This document shows positions 23,848-34,799 of a stretch of DNA of 64,000 nucleotides, piece after piece. The stretch comes from Cyprinodon diabolis (lineage: Eukaryota > Chordata > Actinopteri > Cyprinodontiformes > Cyprinodontidae): assembly GCA_030533445.1 (NCBI GenBank), contig CM060080.1, forward strand, positions 6,738,052 through 6,802,051, in the 5' to 3' direction. Below the pieces are notes generated by a model. The model was not told where the DNA came from. It searched no databases and saw only the letters and a program-made list of their open reading frames with translations. The position numbers and the translations under genes are program-made. Position 1 is the first letter of the stretch; each line of letters begins with the position of its first letter.

Positions 23848-24092
23848 CACTGCAAAAACGATCTAGAAATAAATAAAATTTCTTAAGTGTTTTCACCCTT
23901 AATTTGAGTAGGTAAATGAGAGTAATTTTACTCTTAAAATAAGATAATTAGATAATATGCACTTGAAATAAGACAATGCAATTGTGTTTTCTTATTTTAA
24001 GTGTAAATTTTCTCTTTTACCTCCTTAATTCAAGAACAAATGCACTTATTTTAAGAAAAAATTACTTATCTAGATTTAGACTTTTTGCAGTG
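23848..24092. mobile_element. 245-bp MITE flanked by TA
   Basis: The ends CACTGCAAAAACGATCTAGA and, reverse-complemented, CACTGCAAAAAGTCTAAATC are inverted repeats, with TA dinucleotides on both sides (23846-23847 and 24093-24094). The interior is AT-rich with repeated TCTTATTTTAAG-like phrases and no coding capacity. The TA target fits a Tc1/mariner-type non-autonomous element. Confidence 0.75.
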
Positions 24093-24829
24093 TATTGACA
24101 TCTAAAAATGTTTCCCTTAACTGCATGATTATACAACAAATTAAAGGCATGTTAAACTGATCAATTGAACATCGAAATGGAAATAAGCAGAGGCTGCATC
24201 TGACTTGGTTGAATGTATTTTTTGTTTGCAGATTAAAGCAGTGGCATCATTCCATTAGATCTCAGCTTATTACTGAATAATCAGGGAGAATCAGCCCACA
24301 CTACTTTATTTATTGCTCAGAGAGCAAACAGTAGGAGGGGGATTGAAGCTGGAAATAAAGGTTATAAAGAGGATTTTTCATAGAAATTAAGAGTCCAGAT
24401 TCGTCTAAAATGAATTAATTGGTGGTTCCTACAAAACATTAGCCAATCCCAATACGACCTCGGGATCGCTTTAAATGTAGGAAGTCTGAGCTTTATTTTA
24501 GAAATTCTGATTGAACATGCTGCTAATTCTTTATTAATTGTGCTTTCTAAGGAAGTTTAACATGTCTATATTGGTAAAAGTTTAACCAGTGTTATTTTCA
24601 CGCGTACTGCTGTAAATACATAAAACAAATTGTCGGTGTTATTGCAGGCAAGTATTGTTCTGTATTTATCTGTCCACCGAAACTCTCAATTTTAGGGCAT
24701 CCATGCACAAGAAATATGAAAGCATTAAGAATATGTTTAAAAGTCCCCTTTTTGTTCAATTTTCAATCCGTTTTCTCATTAGTGTGCGAGAGGGGAGGTA
24801 ATTCTCGGCATAACACACACGTTTGCAGT
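24093..24829. other. No gene recognised
   Basis: Non-repetitive AT-rich sequence. Homeodomain-like TAAT and ATTA motifs are frequent, but that is expected by base composition. Confidence 0.5.
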
Positions 24830-24837
24830 GTAGAAAA

Positions 24838-25957
24838 CAGTGGCGGCTGGTGAAAAATATTTTTGGTGGGGCTGATATAGCCTAGTGTATGTCTCCAACT
24901 AATCTAGAATAAGAATTCAAATAAACAATTGGACAGTAAATACAATTTAACAGTAATGATTTAATTTACTATATAATAACAGTAACAGTGATGATTTGGG
25001 TCACTGTGACGGGGTTCTTTGGCCTCCAAGAATCCAGGCTCAGTCGGGTTACCGGTGTTGGTGATTTATTGTGCTCAAAAACTCAAAACAGGGTGCAAAA
25101 GAAACTAAACATATACAAGATCCTCTGGGCCTCAGCCTCCCTCCAGTTACCAGCAATGTAACAAAGAAACAGAAAACAAAAATGGCCGCTCTTCTTCCCA
25201 CAGCCCTCATTAAATAGTTTAAGCCCCTCCCCTCAGGCTCTCTTATTTCTGATTTCTTCTCATAAATCAGTTTTGTCCATATATTACCTCCACAAAGAAT
25301 TGATGTACAAAAAAAAGAATTTCTACAACTAAATTCCTTTACACAGATTCATTGACTTTTTCAATTACACCAAACTTTTAAACATAAAATAAAAAAATAA
25401 TAATCTGACAAACATTTAGCGAGTCACGTGTTGGTGACGTCACTTCCGCATTCCAACAACTCTGGCGTTTTAACCGCTTACTGAGCGTTGCCTCCAGCAA
25501 AGATGCCGCCAGACTGAAGATGACAAGTCCCCGTAGCATACACACGTACACCCAAAGCACCTCGCTCGTTACATTCGCCATCGTCCCTCTAATTGTCTGC
25601 ACCTGCGCATTGGGTGCAGAAGCCTGTTAAAGGGCAGTATTTTCAGAGCCCCAAGACCATAAAATTCTGAGACGCTGATTGGCCATTAAATTATTAAATT
25701 GACCTAGCAATAGTACATGATTGGCAGATGCTCTGCACATGTGAGACAGAGACGGTAGGAGTCTGTCTGTGGAAATCCACAAATGAATGACAGTAGGTAG
25801 GGAAATGTAGTTTATATAATTTGTTTTGCTTATAGGTACACACTCTAGAGAGTAAAACTGACATTTATGAGTTAATTTGTAAAAATATATTTTACGTTTC
25901 TCTCTTCTTATCAGGGAGGGCGGTGCCCCAGCGCCCCCTATGGGCCGGCCGCTACTG
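24838..25957. mobile_element. 1.1-kb hAT element with perfect 8-bp TSD
   Basis: The target duplication GTAGAAAA occurs at 24830-24837 and 25958-25965. The left end is CAGTGGCGGCTGGTG and the right end, reverse-complemented, is CAGTAGCGGCCGGCCCAT. This CAGNGGCGG type of terminus and 8-bp duplication fit the hAT superfamily. No transposase is readable. An LTR-like insertion seems to occupy about 25008-25300. A related right end occurs at about 42495-42529. Confidence 0.85.
25008..25320 (-). mobile_element. Candidate solo LTR inside the hAT element
   Basis: On the minus strand the order is a TATTTAATGAGGG TATA-like box near 25210, an AATAAATCACC polyadenylation signal near 25065, and a terminus CCCCGTCACA. 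The plus-strand edge TGTGACGGGG is a typical LTR end. The other edge and a target duplication could not be located. Confidence 0.4.
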
Positions 25958-25965
25958 GTAGAAAA

Positions 25966-26609
25966 CTTGCACCAAACAGCTGTCGGACATATGTCCCACC
26001 AAAAGTCCTCTTTTATGCCTTTAAGAGCAACACTCCAAAACTCTGACTCTATAAGACTTCACAAATTAGTACTTTATCCAGCTTTCTCTACTAGTCATCT
26101 TTATTCTCGCATGCCTATTTTATCTGTCCTGCTTCTCTATGACAGCCTCCACACAGAGGAAGAGTGCTGTGTGTCAACCAGTTCTCATCTTCCTCCGCTC
26201 TGCACATCATGTTGTCATGTGTGAGTGTTAACATGGGGCTGGAACAAGACAAAGTGCCACGCATCAGCTCACAATTTTGAGTGTAGCTGCCATGCTTAGT
26301 TGTGTGTGTGTTTTTGAGTGCTCTATCACAGTGCTCTGATCCTTCAGGTGGAGACATTAGACATCCCCTAACACCTTGTTTTAATCCCTGGAGAGTCGCT
26401 ATGACAACTATATGAGACCAACCCTGAGTCTGATTGAATCAGATGGGATAATGAGTGATAGTAAAAATGTGGAGCTTTTCCTCACCCCAAGGAGATATAT
26501 GTAAATGTATAAATATGTATATATTAATAAAGGAGACAAGCCTGATGATGCTCCTGAATTAAAATTTTGCAGAGCAGATGTTGAAATCAGGTGTTCAGGA
26601 AATGTTAGT

Positions 26610-26643
<34 letters not shown>

Positions 26644-27142
26644 GTGTTTATAATTTAACCTGTATAAAGATAGCAGTTTACATTAGTAGACAACATTTTA
26701 CAGGCCTAGGAGCTCAGAAAATGGGTGAGCTAGAGAGTTTTTTTGAGACGTTTAGAACAGAAATATATTATAAAGATATCCCAATCTATAAATATCTTTT
26801 GGAGATTCATGGAGTTTTTCATTTGAAAGTTATACCTACTAAGAATTGACACATAGCTGACCTCAGACAAGCATCTAAGAGGCCAATGCTATCTCTGGAG
26901 GAGCTGCAGAACTCCTCAGTTGAGTTTAGATAATCTGTAGTTTCTGAAATCCACGTATTCTGCCTTTGCTGTTTGAAAGAGTGGCAAGAAGAGAAAATGT
27001 ATAAACAGAGAAAGATGGATTTCATAACATACAAGCCTTGTTACACTAGAAAGAAAGAATGAAAGCCATGTAGAGGGACTGATTTATTTATAGAGGATGG
27101 TGTCCATAAGATATATGTTGCAGGTCTGCCAACTATACTTGC
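25966..27142. other. No gene recognised
   Basis: Short frames without domains. It includes the GATA microsatellite at 26610-26643. Confidence 0.5.
26610..26643. repeat. (GATA)n microsatellite
   Basis: About eight tandem GATA units. Confidence 0.95.
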
Positions 27143-27150
27143 ATCTTAAA

Positions 27151-27950
27151 TAGAGATGTCCGATAATATCGCCCGGCCGATATTATCGGCCGAAATTAGC
27201 ATAATTGTGTGATATCTGTCCATATCCTTATCGGGTTCCCCCCCGATAATTAAAAGCCAATAATATAATGCCTAGATTTTGCGTAATATGTTGAAGCGAG
27301 CGCTCTTGCCAACACGCGACGCTCCCTGATGACGTCATTAAACCGCGCCAGCCGGCAAACTATGTACAGTAGCATTAGCAAAGCTAAACTGTTTGTAACG
27401 AAAATTTCTGCGGTGTGGAACTTTTTTAAAGTTTCAAAGGATTACTTGAAGTTTGCGATTTGCAACGAATGTAAGGTCCTTGTCATGCATGGGGGAACCA
27501 AGACTTCGTCCTTCAGAAGCTATCCTTCACTGGACTTCATTTGTGTTTACATTCAATTTGGTGCAATACAGCTGTACTGGTGAGGTACACTTTTTTTGTC
27601 CTATTTGTGAAGAAAAGAGATTTCTCTCTTGTTTGATTATTCATTGGCAGGATAATCTCAGGTAGAGTATATTCCAAAATGTTGTTTGAGACAGTGTTGA
27701 AAATAAATGTCAAATTTTTCATTTTCCTGAAGTTGAAATGCTGTTTCTATCCTGTACAATGGTAATTGTTTGTGGAATATACAGTGTGTAGTGGAGCATC
27801 GCAGTAAATGTAGGTTATGCTTACATTTTGTGACTGGCATGATGTCAAATTAGTTTATATTGGTATTGGCTTATATCGGAATCGAAAATTCAACATTTGG
27901 AATATCGGCGTATCGAATGTCGGCAAAAAAGGCAATATCGAGCATCCCTA
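27151..27950 (+). mobile_element. 800-bp BED-finger hAT element, perfect 8-bp TSD
   Basis: The duplication ATCTTAAA lies at 27143-27150 and 27951-27958. The left end is TAGAGATGTCCGATAATATC and the right end, reverse-complemented, is TAGGGATGCTCGATATTGCC. Subterminal DNA is full of CGATA/TATCG motifs. The interior keeps only the N-terminal zinc-finger part of a transposase, so it is a deletion derivative. Confidence 0.9.
27362..27520 (+). pseudogene. BED-type zinc finger of a hAT transposase, truncated
   Basis: The frame reads SISKAKLF, SAVWNFFKV and FAICNECKVLVMHGGTKTSS. The W-x2-F and C-x2-C spacing is that of a BED finger, a DNA-binding domain at the N-terminus of many hAT transposases and of ZBED host genes. 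The histidine pair and the catalytic region are absent. Confidence 0.7.
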
Positions 27951-28188
27951 ATCTTAAATATACCATAAACTAAGAATTTCACAACTTGGTTAATTAATTA
28001 TTTTATAAAGTTCAAGTAAAATAAACATAGGGGTACTAATAAGCATGGCCACGGGAAGTGGGGGTGCTGGGGGTACTGCAGCACTCCCTAGTGGCGAGAG
28101 GGAGATAAAAAAAAAAACATCTATTTAAAATGCTTTGCAAAATATATAAATTTCTTAAGAATATTTTGGGAAATATTCTTAAGAGGCC

Positions 28189-28257
28189 GGGTCACAGATA
28201 AGTGACCCAGCCCCGGATAAGCAGAAGAAAATGGATGGATGGATGGATGGATGGATG
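28189..28257 (+). mobile_element. 3' tail of a truncated retroelement ending in ATGG repeats
   Basis: A 7-bp stem hairpin (GGGTCAC, loop AGATAA, GTGACCC) is followed by GCCCCGGATAAGCAGAAG, then AAAATGG and ATGG repeats. The GATAAGCNGNAGAAAATGGATGG tail is widespread in fish LINE and SINE copies. The body is nearly absent. Confidence 0.5.

Positions 28258-28330
<73 letters not shown>
28258..28330. repeat. (AAT)n array, LINE tail
   Basis: About 24 AAT units. On the minus strand they directly follow the LINE 3' end, so they are best read as that LINE's tail. Confidence 0.95.
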
Positions 28331-29512
28331 ATTTTATTTGTATTGCACTTTACATTTCAACAAAATCTCACAGTGCTACAAAATTCATAGTTAAAACAAA
28401 ACCGTGAAATAAAAGCAGCATACATAGTTAAAACGAGACATTACAATAAAATAACATACGTAGTAAAAACAAAACAGTAAAATAACCATAAAACCACACA
28501 GATAAGGTACTAACTAATGTTCAAAGGCCATATTAAATAAAAATGTCTTGAGGCCTTTCTTGAACGCCTCCACACTCTGTGGGACCCTAAGGGACTCTGG
28601 GAGGCCATTCCAGAGTTGTGGGGCAACTGCCTGGAAGGCCCTATCTCCCATTGTGCAGAGCTTGACTCTTGGCTGGTGCAGTCGGTGGGTGGAGGGTTCT
28701 GGAGGCGGTGTGAGGAGTTCCTTGAGGTAAGCAGGGGCAGTTCTATGTATGCACTGATGAGTGAGGAGGCAAAGTTTGTAATGTATTCTGTGTTGGATGG
28801 GCAGCCAATGAAGGGACCTGAGGACTGGAGTGATGTGTTTGTGTTTGCGCCTCCTCGTCAGGACCCGGGCAGCACAGTTCTGCAGCTTTTGTAGACTTTT
28901 GCCAGGGACCCCGACGAGGAGGGCATTACAGTAGTCCAATCTGGAGGAGATAAAGGCATGGATTAACTTTTCTGCGTCGGGTTGGGAAAGGGAGGGGCGG
29001 AGTTTGGTGATGTTTCTGAGGTGGAGGAAAGAGACCTTGCAGAGGTGACGTATGTGGGAGTCGAACGTGAGATGTGGATCCAATTTGACACCAAGGTTTG
29101 TAACAGATGAGGACAGAGGGATGTTTTGATCGAAGATAGGGATACTGTTTAGGGAGAAAGAATTGGTTTGGTGTGGGGTGCCAATGAGAATGGCTTCTGT
29201 TTTGTTGCTGTTGAGCTGTAGAAAGTTTTCAGCCATCCATGTCTTTATCTCCCCCAGGCAGCAGTGAAAAGCAGATGGCAGAACTGTGGGAGAAGTGGAG
29301 TCCATTTTTATGTACAACTGTGTGTCATCTACATAACAATGAAAAGAGACCTTGTGTTTTTTGATTATCTGACCGAGTGGGAGCATGTAGATGGTAAAAA
29401 GGGTCGGCCCAAGGACCGACCCTTGAGGCACTCCACAGGTAACTGTATGGATGGAAGGATGGATTTTGGGAAATAATTTTGAGCTATGTTTTAGTTTATT
29501 GCTGTGCATATT
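28331..29512 (-). mobile_element. 5'-truncated LINE (L2/Rex1-like)
   Basis: The minus-strand copy contains the C-terminal part of the reverse-transcriptase ORF, about 180 bases of 3' UTR and an (ATT)n tail. It breaks off at about 29512 in mid-ORF, the usual result of incomplete reverse transcription. The ORF is undamaged, so the insertion is younger than most elements in this window. No target duplication was identified with confidence. Confidence 0.8.
28514..29509 (-). CDS. Reverse transcriptase, C-terminal 331 codons (partial LINE ORF2)
   Basis: The frame is open for 331 codons with no break. Motifs in order: [13 protein letters not shown] (RT motif 4) near the start, [12 protein letters not shown] with the catalytic [16 protein letters not shown] and KTE, then NLGVKLDP, and a C-terminal region with [19 protein letters not shown] and LHWLPI. 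This set is typical of the L2/Rex1/CR1 group of non-LTR retrotransposons, which copy RNA at a nicked target site. The endonuclease and first RT motifs are missing, so it is not functional alone. The first ATG is only a frame start, not a real initiator. Confidence 0.85.
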   Translation of the reverse strand: MHSNKLKHSSKLFPKIHPSIHTVTCGVPQGSVLGPTLFTIYMLPLGQIIKKHKVSFHCYVDDTQLYIKMDSTSPTVLPSAFHCCLGEIKTWMAENFLQLNSNKTEAILIGTPHQTNSFSLNSIPIFDQNIPLSSSVTNLGVKLDPHLTFDSHIRHLCKVSFLHLRNITKLRPSLSQPDAEKLIHAFISSRLDYCNALLVGVPGKSLQKLQNCAARVLTRRRKHKHITPVLRSLHWLPIQHRIHYKLCLLTHQCIHRTAPAYLKELLTPPPEPSTHRLHQPRVKLCTMGDRAFQAVAPQLWNGLPESLRVPQSVEAFKKGLKTFLFNMAFEH

Positions 29513-32410
29513 AAAAAGGGTTGAAGCGATTCAAAAATTGTTTTTTATTAGAAATGGTTGTTTATCTTGTCTGTGGAGAAGAACAGGTTAAAATAGTTCT
29601 CAGATTTCTCTCACTTCTTCATTGACTTTCTCCTTTTTCCGAATGTTGTTCTTGTTACTGATTAGCTTTTTGTCTCTCAAAGCACTATTGTAAAACTTTG
29701 AACAGGTGGGTTCAAAGTCAGGAGTGATCAGGAGCTCACCTCTGTTGCAATAGCTCAATTTGTTTGTTTTTTGGACTTTTTAGAAAACATCGCTTTCTAC
29801 AAACCTGATAGAGGCTCAGGATGTGTCAGCGTGTAAAGCAGGTCAGCTTTATAAAGAGAACCCCACCTATGTTATGTTAAGAATCTTCTATAAAAAGTGT
29901 CAACCACCTACATGTTAATTGCCTAGATGTTCAAGCAAATATGTTTGTTGTTTTTTTTAACACAAAAAGAATCTTAAAGAATCCACTGTTGCTGCCAATC
30001 AACCTGATAAGCGTTTCAGGGTATCTTGGTTTTAGGTTCATCACTTAGTTTTGTTTGCTTTATTTATGCTAGTTTTTGTATTTTTGTGTATTTTTTATGT
30101 TTTTGGATTAGCTTTTTGATACTCACCCTCTTCCTGTTCTTATTTATTATTTAAATTTTACCTGTAACTTTAGATATTCTTTTTTTTAAAGTGTTTTCTA
30201 ACCATTAAACACTTTGAATGAACCTTCCAGCTACTTGGATCACTTGTCAGATATTTTAAACAACCCAATGAACCAGTATAATCTGTTTCTTTGTTTCTGA
30301 AGGGGACCTGAATAATATAACTCGCTACTTGAGATAATTTTTATTTGTTCACACTTCAAGATATTTGTTAGTATGTCCACCATGCAAACTTGGATGTCTT
30401 TCTTGCAAAGACAGTAAACACACTTTTCTCCCACCCTTCCATCTGAGAAAGAAGGCCAACATGGCAGCAAATTGGCCCCATTAATCTCCAGGCTAATTGA
30501 TTGTTAGAAGTTTGAGGATGACATTTTAAGAAAGCCTAGCGGACAGGGCGTAGTGTGATTGATTTGGCTAAAACGCAGCGCTAATGAATGCCAGCTAGTC
30601 ACTTAGGTGGTAGAGACCAGACACTAATATCAGAGAGATTAGGCCAGAGAGGTTGATAATGCTTAATGAAGAGAGAGCGGGAGTTGAGAGAGAAGCATCA
30701 TTAAACAGCATGTTCGGATTGTATTTGAATGAACTTTATCTACCATTAATAGATATTATTGTGTAAGGAACCCAGTCTTTAGTCTTTATATGGTTAAAGA
30801 ATTCAGGATGAATCATATATTGGGTCAAATCTTGATCGAGAGCTTTATCTGTGGAGTATTAATTTTCTCTTCGTGTTCAGCAGGCTTCTTCTCCTACACA
30901 TGCTTATTTGTTGATCCAAGCTCATCTTGAGCATAAGGGTGTGTGCATGCATGGTTATTTATCATGATTTGATCTCACTGATGGCCAAAGGGTACTGAGC
31001 ATATTTAACTAGTTGACCTTTGAGATAAGCTTAGCCTTTACACTATTTTCCTTCACCTTACAACCTAATCTGCATTAAAAAATAAATATTTTGTTGAGTA
31101 CTTCATAACACATTTTACTGTTTTCTATCAAACTTGATTATCATTTCACCAAATATTAAAATAAATAATTAAAGTACATATATCAGTATGACATCTTGTT
31201 TTATTAGTGCTCAAATCTGTTAGGGTTGGCTACTCTAGCATGGTATTCAAGTCTCTACACTAGTTTTCTAATTCCCAATCTTTCCTTGAAATCAAACAAT
31301 GCTGGTTGGCACCAATGGTGCCATTGTGTGTGGCTTGCCCTCTGTCTTTGCCAGTTTAGTATATTAATGTTCTTTTCCTGTCTATTTTTGGAGAATATCT
31401 TGTGGTGTTTTGGTTTTAGAACAGCAAACAGTTTTGCATCTCAGTTTTGCATCTCAGTTTTGCAGGTGATAACGTTGACGAGAAAACATCTGGCTGTACC
31501 CCATTGCTTACAGAAGTACCAGTGCAACTGCTTAGAAACAGTTTAATCTGCCAAGATGCATGGGCAAAGGTGATGCAGAGTAAAGACAGGGAATATTGTT
31601 TAAGTATGCCCTAAAAAATTTAATACCACCTTTATACCATTAAGAGGCATTACAATTTGTATACCTGGTTTCCATATCCATCCCTACAGCAAGCAGCAGT
31701 TTATTGAAGCAAATTAAACTTGTCCTCTGGTACACTTTACATCTGAGGCAGATTTTGGGACTAATAACTTCCTACCAGTTTCAGTTTAGATCATGAAAAT
31801 CCAAATATGCTTAAAACTATCAAAATAATATTGACTCCTTCGATCTTGTCTGGTTACCTATAATTAGATAATCAAGATTTGGTATTCCTCCTTCAGGATT
31901 ATTTTCTAATTAGATTTCTCAATGGGTAGGACACTGTCCGGACGGGGTAACAGTTGGGTAATGATAGAGAAACCGCAGAGAGTTGTGTTAAACTGCAACT
32001 CTGCTTCCTGATCTGCATCTGGAGCGGTCCTCTGACCAGTAAATGTTGCCAAATTCTTAGAAAGAAAAGCTGCATCATTTAAAGGAGGATGGTATCCTCT
32101 CTCTAAGTTAGACCAGGTTTTTTTCCACAAAGTCTGCCAATTATCTATGAAGCCCAACATCATTTTCAGGACACCACATAAAGACTCAACATCTGAATAA
32201 CGATGTGTGACTAAACATGTTATAACTAAACAGATCAGAGGAGGGGCCAGAGAAAAGAAGTCCAACAGAGTAGAAAAATGTTTTGGTAAACTTACACAGC
32301 ACTCCTAATTTTAGCAAACTCCAGTCAGCGTAACAGAGTGTCAGAGATGAGAAAGCATTGGGGGAAATGAGGGGAAATGGGGGGAAAAGGGGGATGCCAT
32401 AGTAGCACTA
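29513..32410. other. No gene recognised; two segments noted
   Basis: No exon or element pair was found. The part at about 30470-30770 looks like non-repetitive, possibly conserved non-coding DNA with several TAAT core motifs. At 31906-32265 on the minus strand a 119-codon open frame (with SLCGVLKMMLGFIDNW and LERGYHPPL) has no family I recognise. Confidence 0.45.
31906..32265 (-). CDS. Unassigned 119-codon open frame
   Basis: The frame starts MDFFSLAPPLICLVITCL, a hydrophobic stretch that could act as a signal or membrane segment. A tryptophan-containing middle (NWQTLWKKTWSNLERGY) follows. It reads like coding sequence, but I know no match. It may be an exon of a transposon-borne gene, a decayed repeat, or a chance frame. 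There is no neighbouring exon and no clear promoter. Confidence 0.25.
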   Translation of the reverse strand: MDFFSLAPPLICLVITCLVTHRYSDVESLCGVLKMMLGFIDNWQTLWKKTWSNLERGYHPPLNDAAFLSKNLATFTGQRTAPDADQEAELQFNTTLCGFSIITQLLPRPDSVLPIEKSN

Positions 32411-33151
32411 TGTAAGAATGCAGGTCAGAAGGGCTCAGTATTCAAAGTCAGACAGACAATGGGATAATTAAAAGGGTTTATTTAAAGAGGCAGGCTGTGG
32501 ATCTGCAGGAGCAGCAGCTAGGGCGGGGAATCACCCATCACTGGAAACTCTGGTTTAACAGTTCAGTTCATCTATATCGAACGAGGTGGGCTGCCAAGGA
32601 GAGCCGGCAAGTGCTGCCCAGGGTTTTCCAGATGCTGCATCCTTGGAGAAAATGCAAGTGTCCGAGCCAGATCAGGGAAACAGATCGGAACAAGAAGGCT
32701 CAGAGGTCCTGGAGTCCGGAGCCTGGTCAGGGATACGATGAGGGCAGAAAGTCCATAGACAGTTCAGGCAGAGCATTCAGCTGGGAACAGGCAGGCCCAG
32801 TGGTGGAGAGGCAGAACAGGTCAGGATAACAGGAGCACTACAGAAAGATAATAAAACCACTCTCTCCACTGAGACCAGAAAGGAACAGGGCACATTCATT
32901 GGATAAGAGGCAGATAAGGATCAGGAAATCAGAAACACTATGAAATGCAAAAAAACTCAACTCCCACCGGCCCCTGAAAACAAGGACTAGAACAAGAGCA
33001 TCAACATCATTTATCTGGCCCTGATAGCTGGGACTGAGCCGTACATATAGAAGCAGGAGCAGGTGGATTAGATGAGTGGAAATTGGAAACTGGGCAGAGT
33101 TAGGCAGGTGAATGAAATAAGCAATTAGGCCAGCCGTCAGTGCCAAGATCA
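32411..33151 (-). mobile_element. Candidate LTR of a retrotransposon
   Basis: On the minus strand the block is C/T-rich, has a TTCTATATGTACGG TATA-like box near 33050, and ends shortly after AATAAACCC (about 32475). The edges could be TGATCTTGGC and, on the plus strand, TGTAAGAATG, giving TG...CA limits of about 740 bp. No target duplication was found and no internal genes adjoin it, so if real it is a solo LTR. Confidence 0.35.
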
Positions 33152-33259
33152 TGACGTGCTAAGCTTGTGCTAGGCAATCAATCCCTTACAACCACAAAAA
33201 AAACATGGTCCCAGTTAAAAAGTGAAGTAGTAGAACATACATTTAAACATGCTTCTGTA

Positions 33260-33640
33260 CTGTTAAGGCTTATTTATACTTCCAAACTAGGTCGTCTGCG
33301 TAGGTGTCGCAGTGAACGCAAAGACGTCCCTGCCCTCTCCGCAGACACTCTGCTGCACCTTTCCCAAATTGTAGGTGACCGCAGACAGTGCCGCAGACAG
33401 GAGGCCGGCTTGTTTTGTTTTTATGACCGCAATTGTAGAAAACAACTCATGAAGATGAACCAGCTAGAAGAGCGAGGTGCGCGAGAACGCTGGGACTCTT
33501 TTTCCACCTGTATTCCCGCTCTTTTTCGCCGTCATGTCCCTCCGTTGTCGGACAAACTCGTCCCCACTTCCTCACCGCCTCTGCCGTATCTAGACCCACA
33601 GCGTATAGCGCAGACCACGCTTCAATATTTAGCATAAATC
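33260..33640 (+). repeat. CpG-rich block, possibly a MITE end with coding scrap
   Basis: It starts with GGCTTATTTATACTTCC, then GTCTGCGTAGGTGTCGC, a phrase I associate with fish Harbinger-like MITEs. It continues in a long plus-strand frame (33167-33637) containing MNQLEERGARERWDSF. GC and CpG content are above the surroundings. No right-hand inverted repeat was found. Confidence 0.35.
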
Positions 33641-34455
33641 AAAAATGTCTGTGTCAAGCTCACTGCAACACACTGCTGCGGGGAGTATAACCAGCCCTTT
33701 AGAGTAACTCAGAGATAACACAGAGAGGAGATTAAAGCTAATAAAAGCTGGAACACCACAGAATGCAGGTCTGTAAGAGCCAATACAGGAAGTGGCAATA
33801 CCCTTCGGATAAGAAGAGTTACTTGTAGAGCCAAAATTTTACCAGGACCCTGATGATGAGTAGAAAGTGTGGTTTCTCTGCAGCTAGCAAAGTACCAAAA
33901 ATGTAATGAAATGGAACATTCAATCTGCGCCTCCGGGCTCTGTGACCATCAACAGCAGGGTTTGAACAGGCATCCCTTCAGTTACAGGAGGGCCACCATT
34001 GCTACAGATATGTGCTATTATATAACTCAGAATTATAAAAAGACAGGATGTTTATAAAATCATCAATAGTATTTGGGCTATAAGGACACTAATTTCCCTC
34101 ACAATAATAAGCAATGTGTGAAGCAACGTTTTTTATATATTTAAATAACTTTAAAGAGCAGATTGATGTTTACCTCGTTAAAGATGCCATGTGGTGTTTA
34201 AGGATGAGAAGCAGTAAACAGATGGACACTAATTAATCAGAGCTTGAAAGAATGGATCAAAGTACACCTGTGATTTCTATAGTCTACAAAGTGTCGGAAG
34301 TTTAAAAAATTTTCATCTATTTACTAAGGTTGAACAGCAAACTTAGAAACTTTTTACCTGTTTTATACATTAGAATTAAGCTGCTTTAAAGTGGGATAGA
34401 TGCATAACAGTTTATCGTTATTATCCAGGTCAGTATTTACTCCATGTCTAAACAG

Positions 34456-34481
34456 TATATATATATATATATATATATATT
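34456..34481. repeat. (TA)n microsatellite
   Basis: About 13 TA dinucleotides. Confidence 0.95.
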
Positions 34482-34799
34482 ACTTTTCATGATAATCACT
34501 ATGAATGAAGGACATCTGGATTCAATGCTTTGGAGAGAACTGCAGAAAGGATGATCTTGGAAATTAAATTTGAACAAAACGAAAACGCAGTCAATATTAC
34601 CTAAATGTTTGACTCTGAGGCTCTGTCTCTTTATGCCGTGTTTTAAAAGAACTATATAGGATACCACCTTTTAACCATACTGTTACTGTGGATGGAGCTG
34701 TTGTGAGAGGACAATACGTGTATGTTGGTTGGAAAGTAGATTCAAATGCTGATATACAGTCTTCCTATTATTTGACAGAGAGCAACATATGTAAAAAAT

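Noticed and set aside
33167..33637. 156-codon frame as a host gene
   Set aside because: The first part is low-quality sequence and the rest lies in a CpG-rich repeat-like block; kept only as a possible MITE coding scrap.
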